A stretch of 64,000 nt of DNA, taken from Lacisediminihabitans sp040549525 (GTDB taxonomy: Bacteria; Actinomycetota; Actinomycetes; Actinomycetales; Microbacteriaceae). Positions 7,301-15,242 of the stretch are shown here, in pieces. The stretch covers positions 372,001 through 436,000 of the forward strand of contig NZ_JBEPTM010000002.1 of NCBI RefSeq assembly GCF_040549525.1, in the 5' to 3' direction. The notes under the pieces are model-generated. The model worked only from the letters and a program-made list of their open reading frames with translations. It did no database searches and had not been told where the DNA came from. The position numbers were made by a program, and so were the translations under genes. How positions within the stretch are numbered: the stretch's first letter is position 1; every line of letters starts with the position of its first letter.

Positions 7301-8515
7301 ATGGCGACTACCACGAGACGGTCTCCCCGCTCCGGACTCCGGGGCGGGGAGGCCCTCTCGGGCTACCTCTTCACGGCGCCGATGGTCATCCTGCTCGGGC
7401 TGTTCCTGGTCGTGCCGGTGCTCATGGCGCTCTGGGTGAGCTTCAGCGACTGGACCGGCCGCGGGAGCCCGCTCTCGGGCAACGTGCACTTCGTGGGCTT
7501 GGAGAACTACTCAGCGCTCCTCGGCGGTGGCGGCCTCGCCGAGCAGGACTTCGGCACCGCGCTCAAGAACAACGCCTGGTACGTCGTGCTCGTCGTTCCC
7601 CTGCAGACCGCGCTCGCCCTTTTCCTTGCGGTGCTGGTCAACCGGCAGATCCTCAAGGGGCGCGGCTTCTTCCGCACCGCCTTCTACTTCCCCTCCGTCA
7701 CGAGTTCGGTTGCCATCACCGTGCTCTGGCTGTTCCTCTTCAACTCCACCGGCGCGGTCAACAAGCTCCTGTCGTACCTCGGGGTGAAGGGACCCAACTG
7801 GTTCAACGATCCCGACGGAATCATCCACAATTTTCTGAAGCTGTTCGGCGTGACGGCGGGGCCGAGCGCGCTCACGAACTCCACGGCGCTGGGCGTCTCG
7901 TGGTGGGACTGGCTCGGCGGGCCATCCGTCGCCATGTTCGCCTTCGTGCTGCTCGCTGTCTTCACGACCAGCGGCACCTTCATGCTCCTCTTCATCGCCG
8001 GGCTGCAGAACCTCGGCGGTGACGTGACCGAAGCCGCGATGATGGATGGTGCGAACGGCTGGCAGCGCTTCTGGCGGGTCACTCTTCCGCAGCTCCGCCC
8101 CACCCTCTTCACCGTGCTCACGCTCGGGCTGATCGGCTGCTGGCAGGTCTTCGACCAGATCTACACGGGCACGAAGGGCGCTCCGGGCAAGACGACGCTC
8201 ACCCCGGCGTTCCTCTCCTACCAGTCGGCGTTCAACAATCAGCAGTGGGGCCAGGGCGCGGCGATTGCGTTCCTGCTCTTCGTCATCATCGTGCTGTTCA
8301 CGCTCCTCCAGCGCTGGATCCTCGCCGAGCGCAGGGTGTCCAAGCGACGGATGCGCGGGTACGAGATTCCGCCGAAGGACGGCAATCCCGGGGGCCCGAA
8401 AGACGACGGTCCCGATGGTCCGAACGATTGGAACGACGGTAACGGACCTCTGAATGTCGCGACCGGCATCGCGGCGAGCCAGATCGTCACGAAGAACCAG
8501 GGAGGCTCGCTATGA
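7301..8515 (+). CDS. Sugar ABC transporter permease, MalF type
   Basis: 404 residues, six to seven transmembrane helices. The binding-protein-dependent permease EAA loop is EAAMMDGANGWQRFWRVTLP (about residues 245-265). It forms the membrane channel with the next permease. The C-terminus has an unusual ~55-residue tail rich in Gly, Pro, Asp and Asn (GGPKDDGPDGPNDWNDGNGP) that ordinary MalF-type permeases lack. The end overlaps the next start by four bases (ATGA). Confidence 0.92.
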   Translation: MATTTRRSPRSGLRGGEALSGYLFTAPMVILLGLFLVVPVLMALWVSFSDWTGRGSPLSGNVHFVGLENYSALLGGGGLAEQDFGTALKNNAWYVVLVVPLQTALALFLAVLVNRQILKGRGFFRTAFYFPSVTSSVAITVLWLFLFNSTGAVNKLLSYLGVKGPNWFNDPDGIIHNFLKLFGVTAGPSALTNSTALGVSWWDWLGGPSVAMFAFVLLAVFTTSGTFMLLFIAGLQNLGGDVTEAAMMDGANGWQRFWRVTLPQLRPTLFTVLTLGLIGCWQVFDQIYTGTKGAPGKTTLTPAFLSYQSAFNNQQWGQGAAIAFLLFVIIVLFTLLQRWILAERRVSKRRMRGYEIPPKDGNPGGPKDDGPDGPNDWNDGNGPLNVATGIAASQIVTKNQGGSL

Positions 8516-9387
8516 GCGCCATGACCCCCCGCCTAGTCGGACGCAAGTCCCGCCCGAGCGGCGGACTGCTCGCCGGCCGGTCGATCCTCTACGCGCTGCT
8601 CGTCGTGCTCGCGATCGTCTACATCTTCCCGTTCCTCATCCAGGTGGCGACCTCGTTCAAGACCGAGGCGGATGCCGCGAGCGATCCGCTCTCGCTGATC
8701 CCCGCGACCTTCTCGACGGCGGCCTACGAGCGGCTGTTCCTGCACTCGGACTTTCCGATCTGGTTCAAGAACTCGGCGATCGTCACGGTCTTCGTCACCG
8801 CAGGACGGGTGTTCTTCAACTCGCTCGCCGGCTACGCGCTCGCGCGGCTGAACTTCCGGGGGCGCAACGTGATGTTCGCCGGCCTGATCGCGGTGATGTC
8901 CGTGCCCGGAGTGGTGCTGCTGATCCCGAAGTTCCTCGTGATCAATCAGATCGGCATCTACGACACCTATGCGGGCATGATCATCCCGCTGCTCACCGAT
9001 GCCGCGGGCATCTTCATCATGAAGAACTTCTTCGAGTCCATCCCGGCGAGTGTCGAGGAGCAGGCCCGCATAGACGGCGCCGGCACCTTCCGGGTGTTCT
9101 GGTCCGTGGTGCTGCCGATGGCACGCCCCGCGCTCATCACGATCGTCATCCTCTCCTTCCAGGGATCGTGGAACGAGCTGAGTCACTTCATCGTGTCGAC
9201 CCAGTCCCCCGATCTCGTGACCCTCACCAAGGGAGTCGCCTCCCTCGCCTCCGGACAGCTCAGTCAGGGCACGCAGTATCCGATCAAGCTGGCCGCCGCA
9301 GCCATCATGACGGTTCCGGTGGCGGTCATGTTCTTCATCTTCCAGAGGCAGATCATGAACGCGAGTGATGGGGCGGTGAAGGAGTAG
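8512..9387 (+). CDS. Sugar ABC transporter permease, MalG type
   Basis: 291 residues with six helices and the EAA-like loop EEQARIDGAGTFRVFWSVVL. The length and Nin-Cin pattern are those of MalG-type partners. The start overlaps the MalF-type stop (ATGA at 8512), giving translational coupling. A debranching-type glycosidase follows about 60 bases later on the same strand. Confidence 0.93.
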   Translation: MSAMTPRLVGRKSRPSGGLLAGRSILYALLVVLAIVYIFPFLIQVATSFKTEADAASDPLSLIPATFSTAAYERLFLHSDFPIWFKNSAIVTVFVTAGRVFFNSLAGYALARLNFRGRNVMFAGLIAVMSVPGVVLLIPKFLVINQIGIYDTYAGMIIPLLTDAAGIFIMKNFFESIPASVEEQARIDGAGTFRVFWSVVLPMARPALITIVILSFQGSWNELSHFIVSTQSPDLVTLTKGVASLASGQLSQGTQYPIKLAAAAIMTVPVAVMFFIFQRQIMNASDGAVKE

Positions 9388-9449
9388 ACGAGTCGAGCCG
9401 GCACATCCCTTCACGCCTTCCGCACCACCACTGAAAGTTCTTGAATCTC

Positions 9450-11492
9450 ATGCTCCCCACGCTGCAACCGCTGCTCCACGACACGACCGTCCTGCTCCGA
9501 GCGCCGTCGCAGGCCTGGTCGGCCGGTGACGGGACGATCGACGGGCACGGCATCACGGGCATCTATCACTCGGACATCCGGGTCGTGTCCCGCAGTGTGG
9601 TGACGGTGGGCGGGCAGTCGGCCGAACCGATCGCGACGGTTCCCTCTGGTGCGGCGAGCACTGTGTTCGTCGGACTGCTACGCGGCCTCGACGATCGCAC
9701 CGCCGACCCGCGGGTGCGACTGCTGCACCGCCGCACGGTCTCGACCACCGGGGTGGCCGAGTCGATCACCATCCAGTCGGCGCTCGACACGCGCGTCTCA
9801 ACGACGGCGACGGTGCAGATCGACAGCGACCTCGCCGAGATGGAGTCCGTGAAGGCGGGCATCGGGGGCGCCGGTGTGCCCTTCGACGTGTCCCCCCACA
9901 CGGCGACCTGGGGCCGCGGCGCCGTGCGGGCGACGCTGAACGCCCCTGATGCGGAGGTCACCGACCACCCGGACGGCGGCATCCGGCTGGCCTGGGCTCT
10001 CGACATCCCCGCGAACGGGTCGGTGACGGTGAGCTGGACGATCGATGCGGAGGATGCCGATGCGGTCGTGCGCGGCACCACCGATGCCGCGCGCTGGTCC
10101 GTTCCGATGGTGAGCGCCGGCGACGATCGCCTCGAGCGCTGGGTGGCCCAAGCGCTCTCCGACCTCGATGCCCTGAGGCTCACGACGGTATCGGATCCGG
10201 CATCCGAATTCCTCGCCGCCGGCGCGCCCTGGTTCTTCACCCTGTTCGGCCGGGACTCGCTCTGGGCGGCCCGCTTCATGCTGCCGCTCGGCACGACCCT
10301 CGCCGCCGACACCCTGCGGGTGCTCGCGTCGCTGCAGGGCACCGAGTCCGTCGCCGGAAGCGCAGAGCAGCCCGGCAAGATCATGCACGAGCTGCGCCGG
10401 GCGACGCTGTCGATCCCCGGTGAGGCGGTCGTGCTTCCCCCTCTCTATTTCGGCACCGTCGACGCCACTCCGCTCTGGGTGTGCCTTCTGCACGACGCCT
10501 GGAAGTGGGGACTGCCCGAGCCAGAAGTAGTGGTGCTCCTCCCACACCTCGTCGCCGCTCTCGAATGGATGCGGGACTACGGGGATGCCGACGGCGACGG
10601 CCTGCTCGAATACGTCGACGCCACCGGGACGGGACTCGCGAACCAGGGCTGGAAGGATTCCGGCGATTCGGTGCAGTGGCGCGACGGAAGCCTCGCCGAG
10701 GGCCCGATCGCGCTCTGCGAGGTGCAGGCCTACGCCTACGAGGCGGCGATGCATGGAGCGGAGCTGCTCGACCACTTCGGTGTCTCCGGTGCCGCGGAAT
10801 GGCGAGAGTGGGCGGCCCGACTGCGCACCCGATTCCACGAGTCGTTCTGGATCGAAGACCCGGCCGGCGCCTATCCGGCGATCGCACTGGACTCGTCCAA
10901 GCGACCGGTCGATACCGTCACCAGCAACATCGGCCACCTGCTCGGCACCGGCCTGCTCGACTCGCACCAGGCCGCCCTCGTCGCCCGCCGGCTGGTCTCC
11001 CCGCACCTGAATTCTGGGTACGGCCTTCGCACCATGTCCACCGATTCGGAGGGCTACTGGCCGCTCAGCTACCACGGCGGCAGCGTCTGGACCCATGACA
11101 CTGCCATCGCGATCGCCGGACTCGCCCGCGACGGCTTCACCGCGGAGGCCTCGTCCCTCGCGGCCGGGCTCCTGGCCGCGGCATCGGGTTTCGACTATCG
11201 GATGCCCGAGCTGCACTCCGGCGATGCCGCGAGCGAGTTCGCCGCCCCTGTTCCCTACCCTGCCGCGTGTCGACCGCAGGCCTGGTCGGCGGCCGCCTCG
11301 GTCTCGGTGCTGGCCTCGACGCTCGGACTGCGTCCCGACGCGCCATCCGCGACCCTCGGAGTCTCCCCGATGACGATGGTCGGTGCGCTCACGGTGAACG
11401 GTCTGAGATTCGGCGGGGAGGATGTCTCGATCACGGTGAATGCCGACGGCGAGGTCACCGCGTCCTCCGGCGCGTCAGTGCAGGTGGAATAG
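9450..11492 (+). CDS. Amylo-alpha-1,6-glucosidase-like glycosidase (glycogen-debranching N-terminal domain plus (alpha/alpha)6 barrel)
   Basis: About 680 residues. The N-terminal ~190 residues resemble the glycogen-debranching N-terminal domain (DGTIDGHGITGIYHSDIRVV and the VRLLHRRTV region). From about 230 a six-hairpin glycosidase barrel follows, with PWFFTLFGRDSLWAARFML, GKIMHELRR, NQGWKDSGDSVQW and the repeated HGGSVWTHDTA. Asp and Glu in RDS, KDS and TPL/WTHD positions are likely catalytic. The protein is cytoplasmic, with no signal peptide. It lies downstream of the sugar importer and probably hydrolyses the imported oligosaccharide. ATG 9450 is taken as start; an in-frame TTG lies at 9441, and neither has a strong ribosome-binding site. 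Confidence 0.8.
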   Translation: MLPTLQPLLHDTTVLLRAPSQAWSAGDGTIDGHGITGIYHSDIRVVSRSVVTVGGQSAEPIATVPSGAASTVFVGLLRGLDDRTADPRVRLLHRRTVSTTGVAESITIQSALDTRVSTTATVQIDSDLAEMESVKAGIGGAGVPFDVSPHTATWGRGAVRATLNAPDAEVTDHPDGGIRLAWALDIPANGSVTVSWTIDAEDADAVVRGTTDAARWSVPMVSAGDDRLERWVAQALSDLDALRLTTVSDPASEFLAAGAPWFFTLFGRDSLWAARFMLPLGTTLAADTLRVLASLQGTESVAGSAEQPGKIMHELRRATLSIPGEAVVLPPLYFGTVDATPLWVCLLHDAWKWGLPEPEVVVLLPHLVAALEWMRDYGDADGDGLLEYVDATGTGLANQGWKDSGDSVQWRDGSLAEGPIALCEVQAYAYEAAMHGAELLDHFGVSGAAEWREWAARLRTRFHESFWIEDPAGAYPAIALDSSKRPVDTVTSNIGHLLGTGLLDSHQAALVARRLVSPHLNSGYGLRTMSTDSEGYWPLSYHGGSVWTHDTAIAIAGLARDGFTAEASSLAAGLLAAASGFDYRMPELHSGDAASEFAAPVPYPAACRPQAWSAAASVSVLASTLGLRPDAPSATLGVSPMTMVGALTVNGLRFGGEDVSITVNADGEVTASSGASVQVE

Positions 11493-11526
11493 GCGCTGCC
11501 GCCTCGACCCGGTTGCGTGTGCCGGA

Positions 11527-12096
11527 CTATGCGATTTCGGCCCGGCGCCGCGATCCGCTGATCGCCAGGCTCACGATGCCGACCGCACCGATGACGGCGA
11601 GGAAGATCGCCGTCACGAACAGGAAGCCGAGGATCGCCGCCCCCGGCAGCAGGATCACCACGATGCCGAACACGAACGACGCGAGCCCCGTGAGCACGAG
11701 GCTCGCCCGCGTGCCGCGGCGGAACAGGGCAAACGCGGTGATGATGCAGAGGAGGCCATCGATCTGCCAGCCGATTCCGATGAACAGCCCGATGGCGATG
11801 AGGGTGCCGAATGGATTATTGAGGCAGAGCACGCCGGCGGCGATCACCACGAGACCCATCAGCCCGACGAACCAGCGCCAGCCGGCCTGCATATCCGTGC
11901 CGGAGACCGCGGTGAAGACCCTGCTGGTGCCGGCGACGATGAGATAGACGCCGAAGAGCAGCGCGACCGAGCGCAGCGCGGCCTGGGGGAAGATCAGGCC
12001 GAAGGCTCCGACCAGGAGTGCGCTGATCGCGGCAATCCATGCCCCCCGGCGGAAGACAGACCGGATCTGGCTCTCAAGCGCGTCGTGGCGGGTCAT
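11527..12096 (-). CDS. HdeD/DUF308-family membrane protein
   Basis: 189 residues, six predicted transmembrane helices in three pairs with the repeated pattern of DUF308: LLVGAFGLIFPQAALRSVALLFGVYLIVAG, then MGLVVIAAGVLCLNNPFG, then GLASFVFGIVVILLPGAA. HdeD in E. coli is tied to acid resistance at high cell density; for most homologues the role is unknown. It is convergent with the glycosidase gene (34 bases apart) and follows the monooxygenase gene by 63 bases on the same strand. Confidence 0.85.
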   Translation of the reverse strand: MTRHDALESQIRSVFRRGAWIAAISALLVGAFGLIFPQAALRSVALLFGVYLIVAGTSRVFTAVSGTDMQAGWRWFVGLMGLVVIAAGVLCLNNPFGTLIAIGLFIGIGWQIDGLLCIITAFALFRRGTRASLVLTGLASFVFGIVVILLPGAAILGFLFVTAIFLAVIGAVGIVSLAISGSRRRAEIA

Positions 12097-12159
12097 GGTC
12101 TCGATCTTCGCGGATGGTGGCGAGGTTGTCGAGCATCCACTCCCGCTGTGAGCGCTCCG

Positions 12160-13254
12160 CTACAGGTTGGAGAGCAGGGCGACCACCTGGCGGGCGATCG
12201 CCCGTCCGGCGCGATTCGCCCCGATCGTGCTGGCCTGCGGTCCATACCCGGCGAAGAATATACGCCCGTCCTTCCAGGACGATCCCCCGCCGACACTGAT
12301 ACCGCCCTCTTTCTCCCGCAGCTTGAGGGGGGCGAGATGGCGGAGTTCCGGCCGGAAACCGGTCGACCAGACGATCGCATCCGCCGGCTGGAATGTGCCA
12401 TCGGACCAGCGCACGCCCCGCGGTTCGATCGAGGTGAACATCGGCTTGGCGACGAGGGTTCCCCGCTCGATCCCGGCCTGGATGCGGCGGGTCCGGGGCA
12501 CTCCCGTGCCGCTGACGATGCTCGGCAGGGCGCGGCCGCTGCGCGCGGCCTCGTCTTGGGCTGCGACCGCCGCGGCCCCCGCCTCCATGTTGAGTTCGCC
12601 CTCGTCGAGGAATTCGATGGGTCGCCGGGATACCCACGTGAGGCTCTCCGCACTGCCCTCGAGTTCGAGGAGGAAGCCGATCGCCGAGGTTCCTCCGCCC
12701 ACCACGACCACGTTCTGGCCCGCGAAGGCGGCCGCCGACTCGTAATTCGTGGTGTGGACATGTCGTCCGGCGAAGTCGTTGAATCCCGGGTACCAGGGGA
12801 TGAATGGCGACCCCCACGTGCCCGTGGCGTTGACGACGACATCCGTCTCCAACGCGCCGATGCCGCCACCCGCCTCGAAACCGACAACCAGTTCGGTGCC
12901 GCGGTTGAAGACGCGCTTCACATCGACCGGGCGCCGCACGCGGAGCTCGTAGTGCTCTTCGTAGCGCGCGTAGTAGTCGGCCACGACATCCTTCGCCGGC
13001 TGGGTGCGGTCGGCGGTGTCGAAACTTATGCCGAGTTCATCCATGCCCGGCAGGTCATTGATGTGGTGGGCCGAGCCGATGCGCAGAGCCTCCCAGCGGT
13101 GCTGCCAGGCGCCACCGGTGCCCGGGCCGCGGTCGAGGACGACGAAGTCGGAACCCGGCTCGAGGCCGAGTCGTCTCAGGTAGAAGGAGACGGACAATCC
13201 GGCTTGTCCCGCGCCGATCACCACGACAGAGGGGGAGCCAGGCGAGGACGTCAC
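12160..13254 (-). CDS. FAD-dependent NAD(P)H monooxygenase of the CzcO/FMO type
   Basis: 364 residues. An FAD-binding Rossmann motif (VVIGAGQAGLSVSFYL, about residue 12) and an NAD(P)H-binding motif (VVVVGGGTSAIGFLLE, about 170) flank a signature resembling the flavin monooxygenase fingerprint (DFAGRHVHTTNY, about 150). The conserved ATG near the C-terminus appears as IVWSTGFRPEL. Such enzymes oxidise soft nucleophiles or carbonyls; the substrate cannot be told. It is probably co-transcribed with the HdeD-like gene and is divergent from the DUF3073 gene. Confidence 0.82.
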   Translation of the reverse strand: MTSSPGSPSVVVIGAGQAGLSVSFYLRRLGLEPGSDFVVLDRGPGTGGAWQHRWEALRIGSAHHINDLPGMDELGISFDTADRTQPAKDVVADYYARYEEHYELRVRRPVDVKRVFNRGTELVVGFEAGGGIGALETDVVVNATGTWGSPFIPWYPGFNDFAGRHVHTTNYESAAAFAGQNVVVVGGGTSAIGFLLELEGSAESLTWVSRRPIEFLDEGELNMEAGAAAVAAQDEAARSGRALPSIVSGTGVPRTRRIQAGIERGTLVAKPMFTSIEPRGVRWSDGTFQPADAIVWSTGFRPELRHLAPLKLREKEGGISVGGGSSWKDGRIFFAGYGPQASTIGANRAGRAIARQVVALLSNL

Positions 13255-13316
13255 GCGTCTACGTTAGCCGCCACCGGGAGGGCGGATGGCGGACGCGGCC
13301 GGGGTGCGCGTGCATG

Positions 13317-13333
13317 CTAAAGTTGGCCTTTAG
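13317..13333. promoter_or_regulatory. Dyad CTAAAG-TTGGC-CTTTAG followed by five T
   Basis: A perfect 6-bp inverted repeat with a 5-nt loop in the divergent spacer between the monooxygenase gene and the DUF3073 gene, followed on the + strand by TTTTT (13334-13338). No + strand gene ends here, so a terminator role is doubtful. An operator for one of the two divergent genes is more likely. Confidence 0.4.
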
Positions 13334-13422
13334 TTTTTAGTTCCCTATTTGGTCAATCCCGGGCAGCTGTTCGCCAGTCGAGGCTCCGTTCGTCCGGGCA
13401 GGAATCGTGAGGGGGTCAAGCC

Positions 13423-13668
13423 ATGGGGCGCGGCCGTCAAAAAGCAAAGCACACCAAGGTGGCTCGTGAGCTGAAGTACTTCAGCCCGGACACCAACTAC
13501 AACGCGCTCGAACGCGAACTCACGCATCCCGTCACCGGTGCCCCGATCGATCCCAAGCTCGAAGAAGATCTCGAGAAGTGGCCGGAATTCAGCGCAACGG
13601 CCTACTCGCCGGATGTCTCCGGATTCTCGGAAGACGAGTACGAGTCCGACCAGAACAAGACGGCCTAG
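13423..13668 (+). CDS. DUF3073 family small protein
   Basis: 81 residues, beginning MGRGRQKAKHTKVARELKY and rich in charged residues, with an acidic C-terminus. The DUF3073 start (MGRGRQKAK-x-TKVARELKYY-x-P) is easily recognised. The family is almost confined to Actinomycetota, often beside purM/purF, and has no known function; the basic N-terminus suggests nucleic-acid binding. The ATG at 13423 is preceded by GAGGGGG, about 10 bases upstream. It is convergent with purM. Confidence 0.9.
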   Translation: MGRGRQKAKHTKVARELKYFSPDTNYNALERELTHPVTGAPIDPKLEEDLEKWPEFSATAYSPDVSGFSEDEYESDQNKTA

Positions 13669-13840
13669 GCAGTTCTGCAGCGCGCATCCGCTCGGCTGCG
13701 CTGAGTCGGCGCGAGTCATCTGCCCCCTTCCGAGGAGCGGGCGGGTAAGCCCTCCGCCACGCTCGGACCGGATGTCGGCACGGTCCGGCGATCCGCGTCT
13801 CGACCGCCTTCGGTCGAGACCGCCGAATCCGGCGAATCCG

Positions 13841-13932
13841 GCGCGCTCGCCCTCTTCATCATTCAGGAACCTGTGGGGCGGATGCGGCGCGCTCGCCCTC
13901 TTCATCATTCAGGAACCTGTGGGGCGGATGCG
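13841..13932. repeat. 46-bp perfect tandem duplication containing the left arm of element B
   Basis: Two consecutive identical 46-bp copies (13841-13886 and 13887-13932) each contain CATCATTCAGGAA and the following CTGTGGGGCGGATGCG. Only the second is followed by the rest of the palindromic element. The first is therefore an orphan left arm made by local duplication. Confidence 0.9.
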
Positions 13933-14004
13933 GCAGACGAGCGCCTGCGGGACCTCATCCGTCACTTCGTCCACTTGCGCCCCAGACCTTCCTGAATGAT
14001 GGAA
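13901..14004. repeat. Palindromic intergenic element, copy B
   Basis: 104 bp between the convergent DUF3073 and purM genes. Left arm CATCATTCAGGAA (13903-13915) and right arm TTCCTGAATGATG (13989-14001) are perfect inverted repeats. The next ~15 bp on each side (TGTGGGGCG against the complement of CGCCCCAGA) also pair imperfectly. Interior motifs GGCGGATG and CATCCGTC recur in other copies. Confidence 0.85.
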
Positions 14005-14011
14005 TCAGAAT

Positions 14012-14059
14012 CGGCAGGCTCGACCTGCGGCAGGCTCGACCAGCGGCAGGCTCGAACCG
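14012..14059. repeat. 16-bp tandem repeat, three units, right of element B
   Basis: Units CGGCAGGCTCGACCTG (14012), CGGCAGGCTCGACCAG (14028) and CGGCAGGCTCGAACCG (14044) follow the right arm of element B by 8 bases and end 15 bases before the purM stop codon. With the other repeats they fill most of the 405-bp gene-free spacer between 13668 and 14074. Confidence 0.85.
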
Positions 14060-14073
14060 CGGCGACGGACGGG

Positions 14074-15168
14074 CTAGTCGCGGTAGCGACCGACCAGGCG
14101 CACGGCACCGCCGTCGACGCCCTTGACGCCCTGGTCGAAGCCGGTGATGTCGCGCGGCACTGTCGAGACCGCGCCGAGGGTCCAGGCCGGGATGCCATCG
14201 GCGGCGAGGTGCGCGATGACCGCGTCGACCCGGGACGCCTCCACCACGGCGATCATGCCGATGCCGAGATTCCAGGTGCCCTCGGCCTCTTCGAGGTTCA
14301 TCGATCCCCATTCGGCGAGCACGCGGAAGACCGGGGCCGGCGACCAGGTGCTGCGTTCCAGCTCCACCCAGCTGCCGACGGGCAGCACCCGGGCGAGATT
14401 GGCCGCGATACCGCCGCCGGTCACGTGGCTGAGTGCGTGAACTGCGCCAGGGGCGTCCGCCAGCAGGCTCAGCAGGGGAGAGGTGTAGAGCCTGGTGGGC
14501 TCGAGCAGCACCTCGCCGACCAGACCGCCGAGCTCATCGGAGCGATCGAGGAACGAGATGTCCCTCTGGCGGATGATGCTGCGCACGAGCGAGTAGCCGT
14601 TGGAGTGCAGGCCGGATGATTCGAGCGCGATGACCACGTCGCCATCCGCCACCAGATGGGCACCGAGCTGGGCATCCGCCTCGACCGCGCCCGTCGCAGC
14701 ACCGGCGACGTCGTAGTCATCCGGTGCGAGCAGCCCGGGATGCTCGGCGGTCTCGCCCCCCACGAGGGCGGTGCCGGTCTCGCTGCAGCCCCGTGCGATG
14801 CCCGCGACGATGTCGGCGATGCGGCTGGGCACGACCTTGCCGCAGGCGATGTAGTCGGTCATGAAGAGCGGAGTAGCTCCGACGACCACGATGTCGTCGA
14901 CGACCATTCCGACCAGGTCGATGCCGATCGTGTCGTGCTTGTCGATGGCCTGGGCGATCGCGACCTTCGTGCCGACCCCGTCGGTGGATGTCGCGAGAAG
15001 CGGCCGCTCGAAGGAGGTGAGGAACGACACGTCGAAGAGTCCGGCGAAGCCCCCGACACCGCCGACGACGCGTGGCCCGTGGGTGGCGGAAACCGCCGAC
15101 TTCATGAGTTCGACAGCGAGGTCTCCGGCCGCCGTATCGACGCCCGCCTCGGCGTACTTGTCGGCCAT
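14074..15168 (-). CDS. purM: Phosphoribosylformylglycinamidine cyclo-ligase (AIR synthetase)
   Basis: 364 residues from ATG 15168. The enzyme closes FGAM to AIR using ATP, step 5 of purine synthesis. Family motifs: TDGVGTKVAIA, GMVVDDIVVVGATPLFMTDYIACGK, ALVGGETAEHPG and HVTGGGIAANLARVLP. Longer in-frame starts up to 15237 exist, but MADKYAEAGVD is the conserved N-terminus. It is divergent from purF across 74 bases, which hold a pur-type -10 motif (15210-15222). Its 3' end faces element B and tandem repeats. Confidence 0.96.
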   Translation of the reverse strand: MADKYAEAGVDTAAGDLAVELMKSAVSATHGPRVVGGVGGFAGLFDVSFLTSFERPLLATSTDGVGTKVAIAQAIDKHDTIGIDLVGMVVDDIVVVGATPLFMTDYIACGKVVPSRIADIVAGIARGCSETGTALVGGETAEHPGLLAPDDYDVAGAATGAVEADAQLGAHLVADGDVVIALESSGLHSNGYSLVRSIIRQRDISFLDRSDELGGLVGEVLLEPTRLYTSPLLSLLADAPGAVHALSHVTGGGIAANLARVLPVGSWVELERSTWSPAPVFRVLAEWGSMNLEEAEGTWNLGIGMIAVVEASRVDAVIAHLAADGIPAWTLGAVSTVPRDITGFDQGVKGVDGGAVRLVGRYRD

Positions 15169-15209
15169 TCGTTTTCCGTTCTCAAAGCGTGAAAGACTGG
15201 AGTAAATCA

Positions 15210-15222
15210 CCCCCAACTCTAC
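15210..15222 (-). promoter_or_regulatory. pur -10/initiator-like motif upstream of purM
   Basis: Minus-strand GTAGAGTTGGGGG ends 42 bases before the purM ATG. The same 13-bp pattern GTAGA-N-T-Y-GG-R-G precedes purS, purL and purA at similar distance. TAGAGT would be the -10 box and the G run the start of the leader. Confidence 0.5.
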
Positions 15223-15242
15223 GGTCTGGAGACTCACCGCGA

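Noticed and set aside
9798..11216. 472-codon minus-strand frame opposite the debranching-type glycosidase
   Set aside because: No recognisable motif and shadow-type composition; the + strand protein has full glycosidase motifs.
11440..13320. 626-codon + strand frame across the HdeD-like and monooxygenase genes
   Set aside because: It spans two well-supported minus-strand genes and their spacer with no domain of its own.
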